Source: Methanospirillum stamsii
GTDB lineage: Archaea > Halobacteriota > Methanomicrobia > Methanomicrobiales > Methanospirillaceae
DNA length: 64,000 nucleotides
Reading direction: 5' to 3'
Assembly (NCBI RefSeq): GCF_003173335.1
Contig: NZ_QGMZ01000006.1
Span: 145,310 to 209,309, forward strand
In this document: positions 8,920 through 18,652 of the stretch, in pieces
Layout: each line of letters begins with the position of its first letter
Numbering within the stretch: the stretch's first letter is position 1
Position numbers and translations under genes: made by a program
The notes under the pieces: model-generated
What the model saw: the letters and a program-made list of their open reading frames with translations, nothing else
Databases searched by the model: none
What the model was told of the DNA's origin: nothing

Positions 8920-10719
8920 ATGGCATTAGTGAGAGGATTAGTAATTTCTATCCTGGTTTTTATGATTGCCATTCCGGCATCATTTGGATGTACTACTTTT
9001 GTGGTGACTGATGAGGCTTCAGAAGACGGATCTGTCTTTGTTGGCCATACAAATGATGGATTTGGAACAGGCCTTGTTGCTAACCGGATAAGGGAGGACA
9101 TGGTAGTTTTCCGGCATGTTCCGGCTAAAGATCATATGGAAGGAGCGAAACGACAGGTAATTTATGATCCAAATTCAGGTGGAGAATTTCTGGGAGAAGC
9201 ATCATCATCTGAAACTGAATCTGTTGTTATCGGAGAGATTCCGGAAATAAACCATACCTATGCATATATCACTGGCAGTTACGGTATAATCAACGAGCAC
9301 CAGTTAATGTCCGGAGAATGCACGGATTATGCAAAGATTCATCCTTCAGCGGAAAAAGACAAACGAATTTTCTACAGTTCAGAACTCTCAAATATTGCAT
9401 TGGAACGGTGTAAGACCGCCAGGGAAGCAGTACTTCTTATTGGAGATCTCATTGAAACATATGGATATTACGGAACCGGAGAAACGTTAATTTTTGCCGA
9501 TCCGGAGGATGCCTGGGTCATTGAGATGTGTGGAGGAACTCCGGACGGGACCGGTGGGTACTGGGCAGCACAACAGATAACACCAGGTCATGTATTTGTT
9601 GCGGCTAACGAATTCCGGATTCGTGAACTTGACTACAATGATCATCACCAGTTATTTTCAGAAAACCTGGTTGATGATGCACAAAAAATGGGATGGTATG
9701 ACCCATCAGACGGACCACTTGACTGGGCAAAAGTTTTTGGAATCGGTGAATATTCTCATCCATATTATTCACAAAGCAGAGTATGGAGGATTATGGATAT
9801 TCTCGCCCCCTCACTCAAATTATCACCTTACGTGGAGGGCCCATTCTCAAAAGCCTACCCGTTCTCAGTAAAACCTGATAGCCCGGTGAATACATCAGAA
9901 TCATTCTCGCTATTCCGTGACCACTATGAAGGGACGGTATTTGATCTCACCGCTGCTCCGGCAGGTGGCCCATTCGGAGATCCATACCGGGTATGGGGAC
10001 CGTTTGATCTTCATGATGCCCCATATGAAGGTGAACTAAAACCAGGTTCCTGGGCAAGACCGATCTCAACAGATCCCTGTGGGTATTCATATGTCTGCCA
10101 GGGTCGGAAAGATCTTCCGGCAATCATCGGAGGCATCTGCTGGCTTGGACTTTCCTCACCTGCAGAGACCTGTTATGTTCCCTTCTATGCAGGCATTTAC
10201 CGGCTTCCAACGCCATACCTTCATGGCTCTCACTGGGAATTTAATCTCAATAGTGCCTTCTGGCCGTTTGAACTCCTGCAAAACTGGGCCAGATTCATGT
10301 ATAACCAGATTTCTCCGGTAATTAAAGCAGAACAATCAAGATTAGAAAGTGACGCTCTAGCCAGACAACCAGATATAGAAGCAAAAGCATTGGAACTCTA
10401 CAAGCAGAATATCACTGAGGCACGAATGTTTCTCACTGCATACACCGACCAGACTGCAGTAGATACCATAAATTCCTGGATGAATCTGACCGGTAAAGTC
10501 ATTGTAACCTATAGGAACGGGAATTATAATGATGTCCGGAATAAGACCATCCAGAATGTCGGGTATCCTGACTGGTGGTATGAATTATCCGGTTATCAAT
10601 ACGGACCCCGTGTATACGATATGGAAGGACTACAGTCAATTCCGGATGTAAAGTATACCGGAAAAGTTGCAAATGTTACTGGTGATCCAATTGCGTATAT
10701 CAGTGAATACCAGACATAA
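8920..10719 (+). CDS. Secreted C69-family dipeptidase-like Ntn hydrolase
   Basis: A 599-residue protein with a signal peptide that ends exactly before C24 (SFG|CTTFVVTDEASEDG). In the C69 family an N-terminal cysteine freed by processing is the nucleophile, and the following GSVFVGHTNDG and, later, YGYYGTGETLIFADPEDAWVIEM match the family. It therefore is likely an exported dipeptidase or amide hydrolase. The length is above the usual 450-550 because of a C-terminal extension with helix (about 470-520). The gene stands alone, 67 bases after the acetyltransferase. Confidence 0.9.
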   Translation: MALVRGLVISILVFMIAIPASFGCTTFVVTDEASEDGSVFVGHTNDGFGTGLVANRIREDMVVFRHVPAKDHMEGAKRQVIYDPNSGGEFLGEASSSETESVVIGEIPEINHTYAYITGSYGIINEHQLMSGECTDYAKIHPSAEKDKRIFYSSELSNIALERCKTAREAVLLIGDLIETYGYYGTGETLIFADPEDAWVIEMCGGTPDGTGGYWAAQQITPGHVFVAANEFRIRELDYNDHHQLFSENLVDDAQKMGWYDPSDGPLDWAKVFGIGEYSHPYYSQSRVWRIMDILAPSLKLSPYVEGPFSKAYPFSVKPDSPVNTSESFSLFRDHYEGTVFDLTAAPAGGPFGDPYRVWGPFDLHDAPYEGELKPGSWARPISTDPCGYSYVCQGRKDLPAIIGGICWLGLSSPAETCYVPFYAGIYRLPTPYLHGSHWEFNLNSAFWPFELLQNWARFMYNQISPVIKAEQSRLESDALARQPDIEAKALELYKQNITEARMFLTAYTDQTAVDTINSWMNLTGKVIVTYRNGNYNDVRNKTIQNVGYPDWWYELSGYQYGPRVYDMEGLQSIPDVKYTGKVANVTGDPIAYISEYQT

Positions 10720-10760
10720 TTTTTTTTTCCGTTACTCTATCTTAAATAGAATAAAAACTG

Positions 10761-11051
10761 ATGAGGTGTATGATTCCACCAGTTGAAGAAAGACAGATAC
10801 GGCCCTGCTATAGTACAGATGAGTTAAAGAGATGTGTCCATTGTATTATGGATGAAATGGGGGATATCCATTGTAACTTTGATATGACTGGAGAATCCGG
10901 ATATGCAAAAATTTTAAACAATGTTGTTATGCCGAATTTCCGGGAAATCAGAATTAAAAGAACGTATTTAGCTGAAGACAAACTCCATGAAGTGCCATGT
11001 ATTTACCATCTCAATAAAAAAGAGTATGCAGAATCCATGATTGGATATTAA
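10761..11051 (+). CDS. Small cysteine-containing protein of unknown function
   Basis: A 96-residue protein I do not recognise. Six cysteines are spread through it, including a CVHC pair (about 25-28) followed by C38, so a metal site is possible. The reading frame has normal composition and ends before a gene-poor stretch. Start is uncertain: an ATG at 10761, or the internal ATG at 10770. It follows the dipeptidase by 41 bases but could have its own promoter. Confidence 0.55.
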   Translation: MRCMIPPVEERQIRPCYSTDELKRCVHCIMDEMGDIHCNFDMTGESGYAKILNNVVMPNFREIRIKRTYLAEDKLHEVPCIYHLNKKEYAESMIGY

Positions 11052-11165
11052 CAATTTTAATCAGTCTTCTCTGTCTTTGGTAAAACCGGGATGGATTAAG
11101 AGTTATTGCTGAAAATTATGCTATTGTTCAGGCACCATATCATTATCATTCACGAAACGTTTCAT

Positions 11166-11202
11166 TCTCATTCAATTTTGATAAAAAATTTTCTGAATGA
11201 GA
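11166..11202. terminator. Inverted repeat between convergent genes, possible bidirectional terminator
   Basis: Perfect 9-base arms TCTCATTCA and TGAATGAGA are separated by 19 AT-rich bases, between the end of the small plus-strand gene and the end of the thermosome gene. T-runs lie inside and after the repeat. A second perfect palindrome, GAAACGTTTC, is at 11154-11163. Confidence 0.4.
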
Positions 11203-11275
11203 TTTTTGCATCACTCAATACTTAAAAGAAGGATTTTATCCATAATAAAAAGCTACTCGGAAAATAAATAAAAAT

Positions 11276-12907
11276 TTACATCCCCATTCCGCCCATTCCG
11301 TCCATACCTCCCGGGGGCATTGCTGGTGCTGCTGACTTAGCAGAGGAAATGTTATCATCAATTCTGAGAATCATATCCGCTGTCTCTACAGCACTCGAGA
11401 TCGCCCGGGTTTTCACACGGAGTGGCTCAATGACACCTTCTTTGAGCATATCCACTGGTTTTCCATTGAAAACATCCAGACCAAAGGTTGTATGCCCATT
11501 TTCATGAGCTGCACGAAGAGCAACAACCATGTCAATCGGGTCAAGACCTGCATTTTCTGCCAGGGTCCGGGGGATTATCTCAAGAGCGGTGGAAAATGCA
11601 TCAATTGCAAGCTGAGCACGACCTCCTACAGTAGTTGCAAACTCCCGGAGCCGTAGTGAAAGTTCGATTTCAGGTGCTCCACCACCGGCAACAAACATCT
11701 TATCATCGACAACGGTGGAAACAACGCGGATTGCATCCTCAATGGCTCTTTCATACCCATCAACGAGGTGTTCAGTCCCTCCCCGGATGATGAGAGAAAT
11801 CGCTTTGGGATTCTTACATTCTTCGACAAAGATCATCTCTTCCCCAGATACCTTACGCTCTTCGACTAAACCGGCATATCCTAGTTCCTTGGCAGAAATC
11901 GCATCAATACTGGAGATGACACTGGCACCGGTTGCCCGGACCAGTTTGTCCATATCTGAACTCTTTACCCGGCGAATCGCTAAAATTCCTGCTTTTGAGA
12001 GATAATGCTGGGCTATTTCAGTTATTGCTTTCTGACAGATGACGACATTTGCCCCGGTCTTAATGATCTTTTCAACGATCATCTTCGTCATCCGTTCTTC
12101 CTCGTTTAAGAAAGCCTCCAGTTGATCCGGGCGGGTAATCGTAATTTGAGCATCAACTTCGGTTTTTGTAAACTCAACCGGAACATTCAGGAGCATAACT
12201 TTCGCCTTGGTAATCTTTACCGGCATACCTGAATGAACACGTTCCTTATCGATGACAATACCCATGATAATCTCTGATTCTTCAATAGTCCCCCCGACTT
12301 TTTTCTCGATTTTTATATCCCCGGCATCAACTTTGCCATCTTTATCAGCAACGATAGTTACTGCTTTTGATACAAGGTCGCAGAGCAGTGATCTGGCTGA
12401 TTCAACACCTTTTCCGGACATTGCGGTCTCTGCAATCTTCTTTAAGGCATTTGTATCGGTTGGTTTGATACGTATCGCAAAACTCTTCAATATTTCCTGA
12501 GCTTTCTCTCCTGCCATCCGGTACCCATGAACAATAACGGTTGGATGAATACCCTGCTCAATTAACTCTTCAGCACGCCGGAGTAATTCTCCGGCAATAA
12601 CTACTGCAGTTGTGGTTCCGTCACCAACATCATCGTCCTGGGTTTTTGCAATTTCAACCATCATTTTAGCAGCTGGATGGTCAATGTCCATCTCTTTGAG
12701 GATGGTAGCCCCGTCATTGGTTATGACAATATTGCCCATAGAATCAACAAGCATCTTGTCCATACCCTTCGGACCTAAGGTACTCCGGACTACACTGGCA
12801 ACCGCTTTTGCAGCGGTGAAGTTCATACTTTGTGCATCACGGCCATGATTACGGGAACTGCCTTCTGTAAGAATATAGATAGGCCGTCCACCAAGTTGTG
12901 TCGACAT
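11276..12907 (-). CDS. Thermosome subunit (group II chaperonin)
   Basis: A 543-residue subunit of the archaeal double-ring ATP-driven folding chamber. The equatorial ATP site is visible: LGPKGMDKM (about 45-53), NDGATIL (64-70) and GDGTTT (95-100), with the C-terminal equatorial motif [10 protein letters not shown] (about 402-411). The apical domain with its built-in lid lies between. The tail ends in methionine-glycine repeats ([12 protein letters not shown]), as in thermosomes and GroEL. Length is typical. A good Shine-Dalgarno AGGAGA is upstream. It lies close to the grpE-dnaK-dnaJ-hsp20 operon, making a folding island. Confidence 0.97.
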   Translation of the reverse strand: MSTQLGGRPIYILTEGSSRNHGRDAQSMNFTAAKAVASVVRSTLGPKGMDKMLVDSMGNIVITNDGATILKEMDIDHPAAKMMVEIAKTQDDDVGDGTTTAVVIAGELLRRAEELIEQGIHPTVIVHGYRMAGEKAQEILKSFAIRIKPTDTNALKKIAETAMSGKGVESARSLLCDLVSKAVTIVADKDGKVDAGDIKIEKKVGGTIEESEIIMGIVIDKERVHSGMPVKITKAKVMLLNVPVEFTKTEVDAQITITRPDQLEAFLNEEERMTKMIVEKIIKTGANVVICQKAITEIAQHYLSKAGILAIRRVKSSDMDKLVRATGASVISSIDAISAKELGYAGLVEERKVSGEEMIFVEECKNPKAISLIIRGGTEHLVDGYERAIEDAIRVVSTVVDDKMFVAGGGAPEIELSLRLREFATTVGGRAQLAIDAFSTALEIIPRTLAENAGLDPIDMVVALRAAHENGHTTFGLDVFNGKPVDMLKEGVIEPLRVKTRAISSAVETADMILRIDDNISSAKSAAPAMPPGGMDGMGGMGM

Positions 12908-12947
12908 TTACAGACTCTCCTGTATATAAGATAGGAATGATTAATGG

Positions 12948-12960
12948 TTCTATAAATAGA
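12948..12960 (-). promoter_or_regulatory. Thermosome promoter TATA box
   Basis: On the minus strand TCTATTTATAGAA lies about 45 bases upstream of the thermosome ATG, predicting a start of transcription near 12925 and a leader of about 20 bases containing the Shine-Dalgarno AGGAGA. A second TATA-like stretch (CTTATATACA, 12922-12931) is closer to the gene. Confidence 0.55.
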
Positions 12961-13175
12961 TTGGGATGGATGATCTAACCAGGTTTTTTATTCTTCGCAT
13001 TCAAAAAAAAGAATTTTTCTACAATAGCACAAAATATCATTGGGAATATTGCTAAAAACCAAAATCCATAGTTAAACACTGAATGCTCCTCTACCTGGCA
13101 GGAAATGATTCATGGATCTCATCCTGTTGAGATCACCTTTGAATCTTGCTTGTCACGACTGGATCCATTTCTTTT

Positions 13176-13661
13176 TTAGTCTATTTTTGGTGATGGAGAC
13201 CAGATATCAGATATATTATCAATTTTTTTACTCTTAACTATCCATAATCCAAGGATAAAAAATAACATTACAATAGCCATTCCAATTAAAGAAATTACAT
13301 TATCTTCATTAAAATCCTGTGAAATTAATAAAATAAAATGCCGGACAATAGCAGTCAGACCAATGATTAAAATGAGTTTGATGTCGATATTACCATTTTT
13401 AAGTTCTTTTACGGTGATATAGAGTTCAACGACGATTACCGTTAATAGGGCTGTACTGATTATCCCCAATATTCCAGCGTCTGATACCGGACCATGTTGT
13501 CCTGTAATTAACCCGATAATTGACAAATATACCAAAACTAAATTGAGGATACCTATAAATATAAAAGAGATCATGGAAAAAAAGATTAATAAAACCATGG
13601 AATAATCAATCCAACCTATTTCCTCTGGCTTTAGATGTTTTAGCAGATAACTCATTCGCAA
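13176..13661 (-). CDS. PsiE-family small membrane protein
   Basis: A 161-residue membrane protein with four predicted helices (about 20-45, 58-78, 95-115, 122-145) and the arrangement of the phosphate-starvation-inducible PsiE family, including VELYITVKELKNGNIDIKL, a conserved part between helices 2 and 3. The molecular function of PsiE is not known. It sits alone between the thermosome gene and the divergent grpE operon. Start ATG chosen as the first in frame; a TATA-like sequence is upstream on this strand. Confidence 0.75.
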   Translation of the reverse strand: MRMSYLLKHLKPEEIGWIDYSMVLLIFFSMISFIFIGILNLVLVYLSIIGLITGQHGPVSDAGILGIISTALLTVIVVELYITVKELKNGNIDIKLILIIGLTAIVRHFILLISQDFNEDNVISLIGMAIVMLFFILGLWIVKSKKIDNISDIWSPSPKID

Positions 13662-14142
13662 TTTTTCCCTCGTACCATTAATTGTAACCCGCGTATATAG
13701 TATAACCGATTATTTATAGTTTATATTTCAGAATTAAACAGTAATGTCTATCAAATCATAAAACCATATTATTTAACCTTAGATCTCTGAAAAATTCGTG
13801 AATTGCTCTGATAAAATAATATCTATTTTTTATACCTGTGTTTGTTTCTCATCAATAATAAGGGAGATAATCGCAGCAAAAAGAAGGATAAATTAATGTT
13901 TCTTCTTCAGATTCTCTAGTTATCAATCCTTTTACAGATGAGTTGAGCAATAAGGAGAGAACTTTGTTGTGCATGGAAATAACCATCCAGCCATACAAGG
14001 TTACCACATTAAAAGAATGTGTCGCATTGAAGAGCCTCGTCTTTCACCCCCTTAAACCAGATATAATCAGATAATATCATTATTTTAAAATTTTAACCTT
14101 TACCGGATTCATTATTTCTCTTTATTCTATATGGTGGCTTAA
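13662..14142. other. Gene-poor stretch upstream of the grpE operon
   Basis: This AT-rich stretch separates PsiE-like and GrpE genes. It holds TATA-like sequences for both divergent units. A short plus-strand frame (about 13955-14060) has some protein-like character (HGNNHPAIQGYHIKR) but no clear start or family. No RNA gene was recognised. Confidence 0.4.
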
Positions 14143-14153
14143 CTTTATTTATA
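14143..14153 (+). promoter_or_regulatory. Promoter TATA box of the grpE-dnaK-dnaJ-hsp20 operon
   Basis: CTTTATTTATA is a good archaeal TATA box about 110 bases before the likely grpE start, giving a leader of about 85 bases. No bacterial HrcA operator (CIRCE) was seen, so heat control, if any, is by an archaeal mechanism. Confidence 0.5.
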
Positions 14154-14262
14154 CATGAATCAATTCTTCATCCAAGGATGATATAATACATCTTTGATAA
14201 CTTCAGGATCAGTAATTTGTACAAAATACAAGGACAAAAACAAGATTTTTTATAGAGAAATC

Positions 14263-14754
14263 ATGACAGAAAATCTGGAACAGTTAAAAAAAGATCTTGA
14301 AAACCAGGTCAAACTCGCAGAGGACCGGCTGAACCAGTTACAATATCTCCAGGCAGATTTTGATAATTTTCGTAAGTGGTCTGAAAAAGAAAAAACATCT
14401 ATCATTGCCCTGGCCAATGAGAACCTAATCAAAGATCTGCTCATTATACTCGATGATTTCCAACGGGCTTTACCCTCACTTGAGCAGGAACAGAACCGGG
14501 AGGGAATGGAGATGATCCGGAAAAAATTAATAAAAATCCTGGGTGAATACGGCCTCTCTCCGATCGTATGTGTGGGAAAAAAATTTGATCCTTATCTTCA
14601 TGAGGTAATATGCAAGGAAAAATGCAAGGAAGAAACAAATACCATTTTAGAAGATTTCAGCACCGGTTATCAGTTGAAATCGAAGGTCATCAGACCCTCA
14701 AAAGTTAAGATAGCAGAACAGATCGAAGAAAATGAAGGTGAAAACAATGGCTAA
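14263..14754 (+). CDS. grpE: Nucleotide exchange factor GrpE
   Basis: GrpE releases ADP from DnaK. The protein has the long N-terminal coiled coil (about 3-60), the four-helix region ([17 protein letters not shown]) and the C-terminal beta domain ([14 protein letters not shown], then [17 protein letters not shown], the family signature). I chose the ATG at 14263 (163 residues); the frame extends upstream to a TTG at 14194 but that extension is not GrpE-like. The last 8 bases overlap the dnaK start. It has a few unusual cysteines near the C-terminus (CKEKCKEE). Confidence 0.93.
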   Translation: MTENLEQLKKDLENQVKLAEDRLNQLQYLQADFDNFRKWSEKEKTSIIALANENLIKDLLIILDDFQRALPSLEQEQNREGMEMIRKKLIKILGEYGLSPIVCVGKKFDPYLHEVICKEKCKEETNTILEDFSTGYQLKSKVIRPSKVKIAEQIEENEGENNG

Positions 14755-16636
14755 AGAGAAGATCATCGGAATTGACCTTGGAACATCCAATAGTGAAGCA
14801 GCAGTTATACTTGGTGGAAAACCGACAATCATTCCATCGGCTGAAGGTGCTACGGTTGCCGGGAAAATGTTTCCCTCCTACATCGCATTTACTGCTGAAG
14901 GACATCTCCTCGTAGGAGAACCGGCACGCAGACAGGCAGTGAGTAACCCGGAGGATACGGTCACTGGTGCAAAGAGGAAGATGGGAACTGACTATGTGTA
15001 CAAAGTTTCCGGAAAGGAATACACACCACAGCAGATATCTGCATTTCTCCTGCAAAAAATAAAAAGGGATGCAGAAGCTTTTCTCGGGGAAACAATTACA
15101 AAAGCTGTGATAACAGTTCCAGCATATTTTAATGATAACCAGCGAACCGCTACGAAGGATGCCGGAAAAATCGCGGGTCTTGACGTAGTAAGACTTGTAA
15201 ATGAGCCCACAGCAGCGTCAATGGCCTATGGTCTTGATCGGAGCGGGGAATATAAAATACTGGTCTTTGATCTTGGTGGCGGGACTCTTGATGTAACTAT
15301 CATGGAATTTGGTGGAGGAACGTTCACGGTTCTTGCGACCTCAGGCGATACCCAGCTCGGTGGCACTGACATGGACAATGTAGTGTATGAATGGATTGCA
15401 TCAGAGTTTCAGAAACTTGAGGGTGTTGATATCAGAAAAGATAAAATGGCAATAACCCGGGTAAAAGAAGCTGCTGAAAAAGCTAAGATAGAGTTATCGA
15501 CAGTTATAGAAACCGAAATTAATCTCCCGTATGCTTCTGCTACCCAGGCAGGTCCCATACACCTCTCAATGAAACTAAGCCGGGCAAAACTCGAACAACT
15601 CGTTGAACCAATTATCAAACGGTGCATCGATCCCTTTGAACAGGCGTTGAAAGATGCCGGACTGACCAAGAATGACATTCAGAAAGTAATCCTCGTAGGT
15701 GGCCCTACCCGGATGCCCATTGTCCAGAAATTCATTGAGGACCATATTGGCAAAAAAGTGGAGCGGGGAATCGATCCGATGGAATGTGTAGCCATCGGTG
15801 CGGCAATTCAGGGTGCCATATTAGGCGGTGAAATCACAGATATGGTGCTTCTTGACGTGACTCCGCTTACTCTTGGTATCGAGACGCTTGGTGGTGTGAG
15901 GACGGCATTGATTGATAGAAATACAACTATTCCTGCGAAAAAAAGTGAAATTTTCTCAACAGCAGCTGATTACCAGACATCAGTTACCGTTCATGTGCTC
16001 CAGGGAGAACGTCCCATGGCCAGTGATAATGTAAGCCTTGGTCAGTTTAATCTTGTAGGAATCCCTCCAGCTCCCCGTGGTGTTCCCCAGATTGAAGTGT
16101 CCTTTGATATTGATGCATCAGGTATTCTGAACGTATCTGCAAAGGATCTCGGAACCGGAAAAGAGCAGAAGATGACCATCACCGCTTCGACAAAACTTCC
16201 GGATAATGATGTCAAGAAAATGGTGAATGAAGCAAAGGAATTTGAAGAAGACGACAGAAAAAGAAAAGATGAAGTTGAAGTCCGTAACTCTGCAGATTCT
16301 TTACTATATACTGCAGAAAAAACAAAAACCGACCTTGCAGATAAGCTGAGTCCTGACCTTGTCGATAAAGTAAATGCAGCAATTGTTGCATTGAAAACTG
16401 CACTGGAGGGAAAAGACAGTTCTCTAATAAGGACCGAAACTGAAAAACTTCAGAAGGTTCTTGGTGAAGCAGGATCTGCAGTATACCAGGAAACCGCTAA
16501 AAAATACGCCCAGCAACAAGCGGGAGAGACGTGTTCTGCACCAGGATGTGAACAATCACAATCACCACATGAACCGAGTAGTGGCCCTGGCGGAGAAAAA
16601 GTGGTAGACGCAGATTTCAAGGTAGAAGATGAGTAA
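14747..16636 (+). CDS. dnaK: Molecular chaperone DnaK (Hsp70)
   Basis: A 629-residue Hsp70. The N-terminal ATPase has [10 protein letters not shown] (phosphate 1), [11 protein letters not shown] (phosphate 2) and VGGPTRMP (adenosine); the linker [14 protein letters not shown] leads to the substrate domain and helical lid. The start ATG at 14747 ([12 protein letters not shown]) has AAGGTG upstream and overlaps the grpE stop; an in-frame ATG at 14732 would add five residues. The disordered tail carries an unusual cysteine pair (C596 and C601, CSAPGC) before the acidic end. Archaeal DnaK is considered acquired from bacteria. The dnaJ gene follows after 20 bases. Confidence 0.97.
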   Translation: MAKEKIIGIDLGTSNSEAAVILGGKPTIIPSAEGATVAGKMFPSYIAFTAEGHLLVGEPARRQAVSNPEDTVTGAKRKMGTDYVYKVSGKEYTPQQISAFLLQKIKRDAEAFLGETITKAVITVPAYFNDNQRTATKDAGKIAGLDVVRLVNEPTAASMAYGLDRSGEYKILVFDLGGGTLDVTIMEFGGGTFTVLATSGDTQLGGTDMDNVVYEWIASEFQKLEGVDIRKDKMAITRVKEAAEKAKIELSTVIETEINLPYASATQAGPIHLSMKLSRAKLEQLVEPIIKRCIDPFEQALKDAGLTKNDIQKVILVGGPTRMPIVQKFIEDHIGKKVERGIDPMECVAIGAAIQGAILGGEITDMVLLDVTPLTLGIETLGGVRTALIDRNTTIPAKKSEIFSTAADYQTSVTVHVLQGERPMASDNVSLGQFNLVGIPPAPRGVPQIEVSFDIDASGILNVSAKDLGTGKEQKMTITASTKLPDNDVKKMVNEAKEFEEDDRKRKDEVEVRNSADSLLYTAEKTKTDLADKLSPDLVDKVNAAIVALKTALEGKDSSLIRTETEKLQKVLGEAGSAVYQETAKKYAQQQAGETCSAPGCEQSQSPHEPSSGPGGEKVVDADFKVEDE

Positions 16637-16656
16637 GATCTTATCCCGTAATTATT

Positions 16657-17718
16657 ATGGCAAAAAAGGATTTCTATGAAATCCTGGGCGTAAAAAAAGA
16701 TGCGTCACAGGACGATCTAAAAAAAGCATTCCGTCATCTTGCCCGAAAATATCATCCTGATCTGAACCAGGGGAGTAGCGAAGCTGAGGAAAAATTCAAG
16801 GAAGTCAATGAAGCCTACCAGGTACTCAGTGATCCACAGAAAAAAGCACAGTATGATCAGGTAGGACACGCAGATTTTAAACCTGGTGAATATACACAGG
16901 CTAATCCTCCCAGTTATGATGATCTATTCCGGGATTTCGGTCTGGGTGATATCTTTGATGCTTTTTCAACAGGCACCGGAAGAGTAAGAAGCCGGGCAGG
17001 AGCTGATCTCCGGTATGATATTGAAATCTCACTTACTGACGCTTTTTATGGAACTAAAAATACTGTAGCCGTCCCTCATCTTATCACCTGTAATACCTGT
17101 CATGGGACTGGTGCTCAGCCCGGTTTTGCCCGTACATGTTCCACATGCAAAGGGACCGGAGAAATTCGGACAATCCAGAAAAGAGGACATCAACAAGTTA
17201 TGAATATTGCCCAATGCCCTGAATGTGGCGGAAGTGGAAATATTATAGAGAAACCCTGTAATATCTGTCAGGGAAGAGGGGTACTTCAAAAAACAAGAAA
17301 AATAGAAGTTACAATCCCCCGGGGCGTTGAAGACAAACAATTCCTCCGAATCGCCGGTGAGGGTGAGCCTGGAGAGAATCAGGGGCCACCAGGAGATCTG
17401 TACGCAGTTGTTCATGTGAAAAAAGATATCTCATTTGAAAGAAAGGGAGTTGATTTGTACAGTTCTACCATTATCGGGCTGAAAATAGCAATTCTTGGAG
17501 GTGAAATCTCTGTGCGTACGATCACAGGAACAGCATCACTCAAAATTCCCCGTGGGACTCAAAGCCATACTCTCTTTCGTCTCAGGGAGCAGGGAATGCC
17601 GTATCTGAATACTCATAAAAGGGGCGATCTTCTGGTAAAAATTGTGGTGAAAATTCCGGAAAAACTGACACCAAAACAAGAGAGTCTCATATTGGAAGCC
17701 CTTGCTGGAGAAAAATGA
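16657..17718 (+). CDS. dnaJ: Co-chaperone DnaJ (Hsp40)
   Basis: A type I J-protein of 353 residues that stimulates DnaK ATPase. The J domain (1-70) has HPD at 33-35. A short G/F-like linker (about 80-115; [15 protein letters not shown]) is poorer in glycine than usual. Four zinc-finger repeats are complete: [24 protein letters not shown] and CNICQGRG (about 145-210), binding two zinc ions. The two C-terminal substrate domains follow ([19 protein letters not shown]). It lies in the operon between dnaK and the small heat-shock gene. Confidence 0.96.
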   Translation: MAKKDFYEILGVKKDASQDDLKKAFRHLARKYHPDLNQGSSEAEEKFKEVNEAYQVLSDPQKKAQYDQVGHADFKPGEYTQANPPSYDDLFRDFGLGDIFDAFSTGTGRVRSRAGADLRYDIEISLTDAFYGTKNTVAVPHLITCNTCHGTGAQPGFARTCSTCKGTGEIRTIQKRGHQQVMNIAQCPECGGSGNIIEKPCNICQGRGVLQKTRKIEVTIPRGVEDKQFLRIAGEGEPGENQGPPGDLYAVVHVKKDISFERKGVDLYSSTIIGLKIAILGGEISVRTITGTASLKIPRGTQSHTLFRLREQGMPYLNTHKRGDLLVKIVVKIPEKLTPKQESLILEALAGEK

Positions 17719-17736
17719 ATAAATGGAGTGACAAGT

Positions 17737-18207
17737 ATGACAAAACAGTATTACGAGTACATTTTTGAGGAACTTGAGTACATGAAAAATTATATGGACG
17801 CACTGTTCCAGCAGATTCAGGAGGCAAGTCCAATTGCGTTACTTCCTGCTTCCCACGACCCAGAGAGGAAATTGCTGCCAGGAGTTCAGGACAATCTCAA
17901 GGTTAATATTACTGAATATGAGGATGAGATTGTAATCACCGCTGAGATGATTCCCGGTGACCTGAAAAGAGACATAAAAATAGACCTGATACATCCCCTG
18001 GCTCTGAAAATTTCCTGTGTGCGTAGAGAATGGAAAAAAGAGGAGAAAATGGAATATTCTATGTTGGAACACAGTTTTGGATACATATCACAGATAGTCC
18101 CCCTTCCTAAACCAGTCGATGAGAGCGGATCAAAGGCACTGTATAAAAACGGGGTGTTAGAGGTGCATCTTAAAAAATCAGAACCAGATACTAAAAAAGA
18201 AATTTAG
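17737..18207 (+). CDS. Small heat-shock protein (Hsp20/alpha-crystallin)
   Basis: A 156-residue holdase of the Hsp20 family. After a helical N-terminal arm (about 1-40) the alpha-crystallin domain runs from about 48 to 145: VNITEYEDEIVITAEMI at its start and the A-x-x-x-x-GVL box, here ALYKNGVLEVHLKK, near the end. I chose ATG 17737 because GGAG lies 8-12 bases before it; a GTG at 17728 is in frame. It is the last gene of the grpE-dnaK-dnaJ operon, 18 bases after dnaJ. Confidence 0.88.
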   Translation: MTKQYYEYIFEELEYMKNYMDALFQQIQEASPIALLPASHDPERKLLPGVQDNLKVNITEYEDEIVITAEMIPGDLKRDIKIDLIHPLALKISCVRREWKKEEKMEYSMLEHSFGYISQIVPLPKPVDESGSKALYKNGVLEVHLKKSEPDTKKEI

Positions 18208-18652
18208 GTGAAATATCTTCAGGGTATCACATCATATGTCATAAAAAAATATTAGTATTTTTGAATTACGATTCAAAAAGTGATAGTGGGATAGGATGAC
18301 CTGAATGAATTATGTCAGGGGGACGAATTCCTGCTTTTTGATAGGCTTCCCAGGCCCGAATTGTAATGTCAGATTTGAAGCGGAATTCATATCTCAGATC
18401 ATTTACATATGCTTTTACTATTATTTTCCGGAATAATGAATAATTTCAAATGAATCAATCAGTTTTGAAACATCTGGAAGTTATACATGACATTTTTAAA
18501 AACCAGGGAACACCGATATATTCATCTACTCTGAAGTCCTTTTAGAGACATCTGGCATTTAGAGATTGTATCAGGAAATTCAATCATATTCTAAAAACCC
18601 GGAATATTTCTTTTTTTAGGGGAACTGATTACGTACAGGAGAAAGAAATCAT
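18208..18652. other. Gene-poor stretch with a broken gene
   Basis: A 445-base gap before the giant glucan synthase-like gene. It contains the minus-strand remnant described separately (18266-18445) and, near the end, the Shine-Dalgarno GGAGAAAG (18638-18646) of the next gene. No RNA gene was recognised. Confidence 0.5.
18266..18445 (-). pseudogene. Remnant of an MscS-like mechanosensitive channel C-terminus (tentative)
   Basis: A minus-strand frame of 59 codons plus stop (reading YVNDLRYEFRFKSDITIR, then AWEAYQKAGIRPPD) resembles the C-terminal alpha/beta end of small-conductance mechanosensitive channels. The frame has an in-frame TGA just upstream (18446-18448) and no start codon; coding-like sequence continues in another frame beyond it (LPDVSKLIDSFEIIHYSGK), which points to a frameshifted, truncated gene. 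The family call rests only on pattern similarity. Confidence 0.45.

Noticed and set aside
14250..16403. Long antisense open frames within grpE and dnaK
   Set aside because: They are mirror images of the strong codon pattern of the real chaperone genes.
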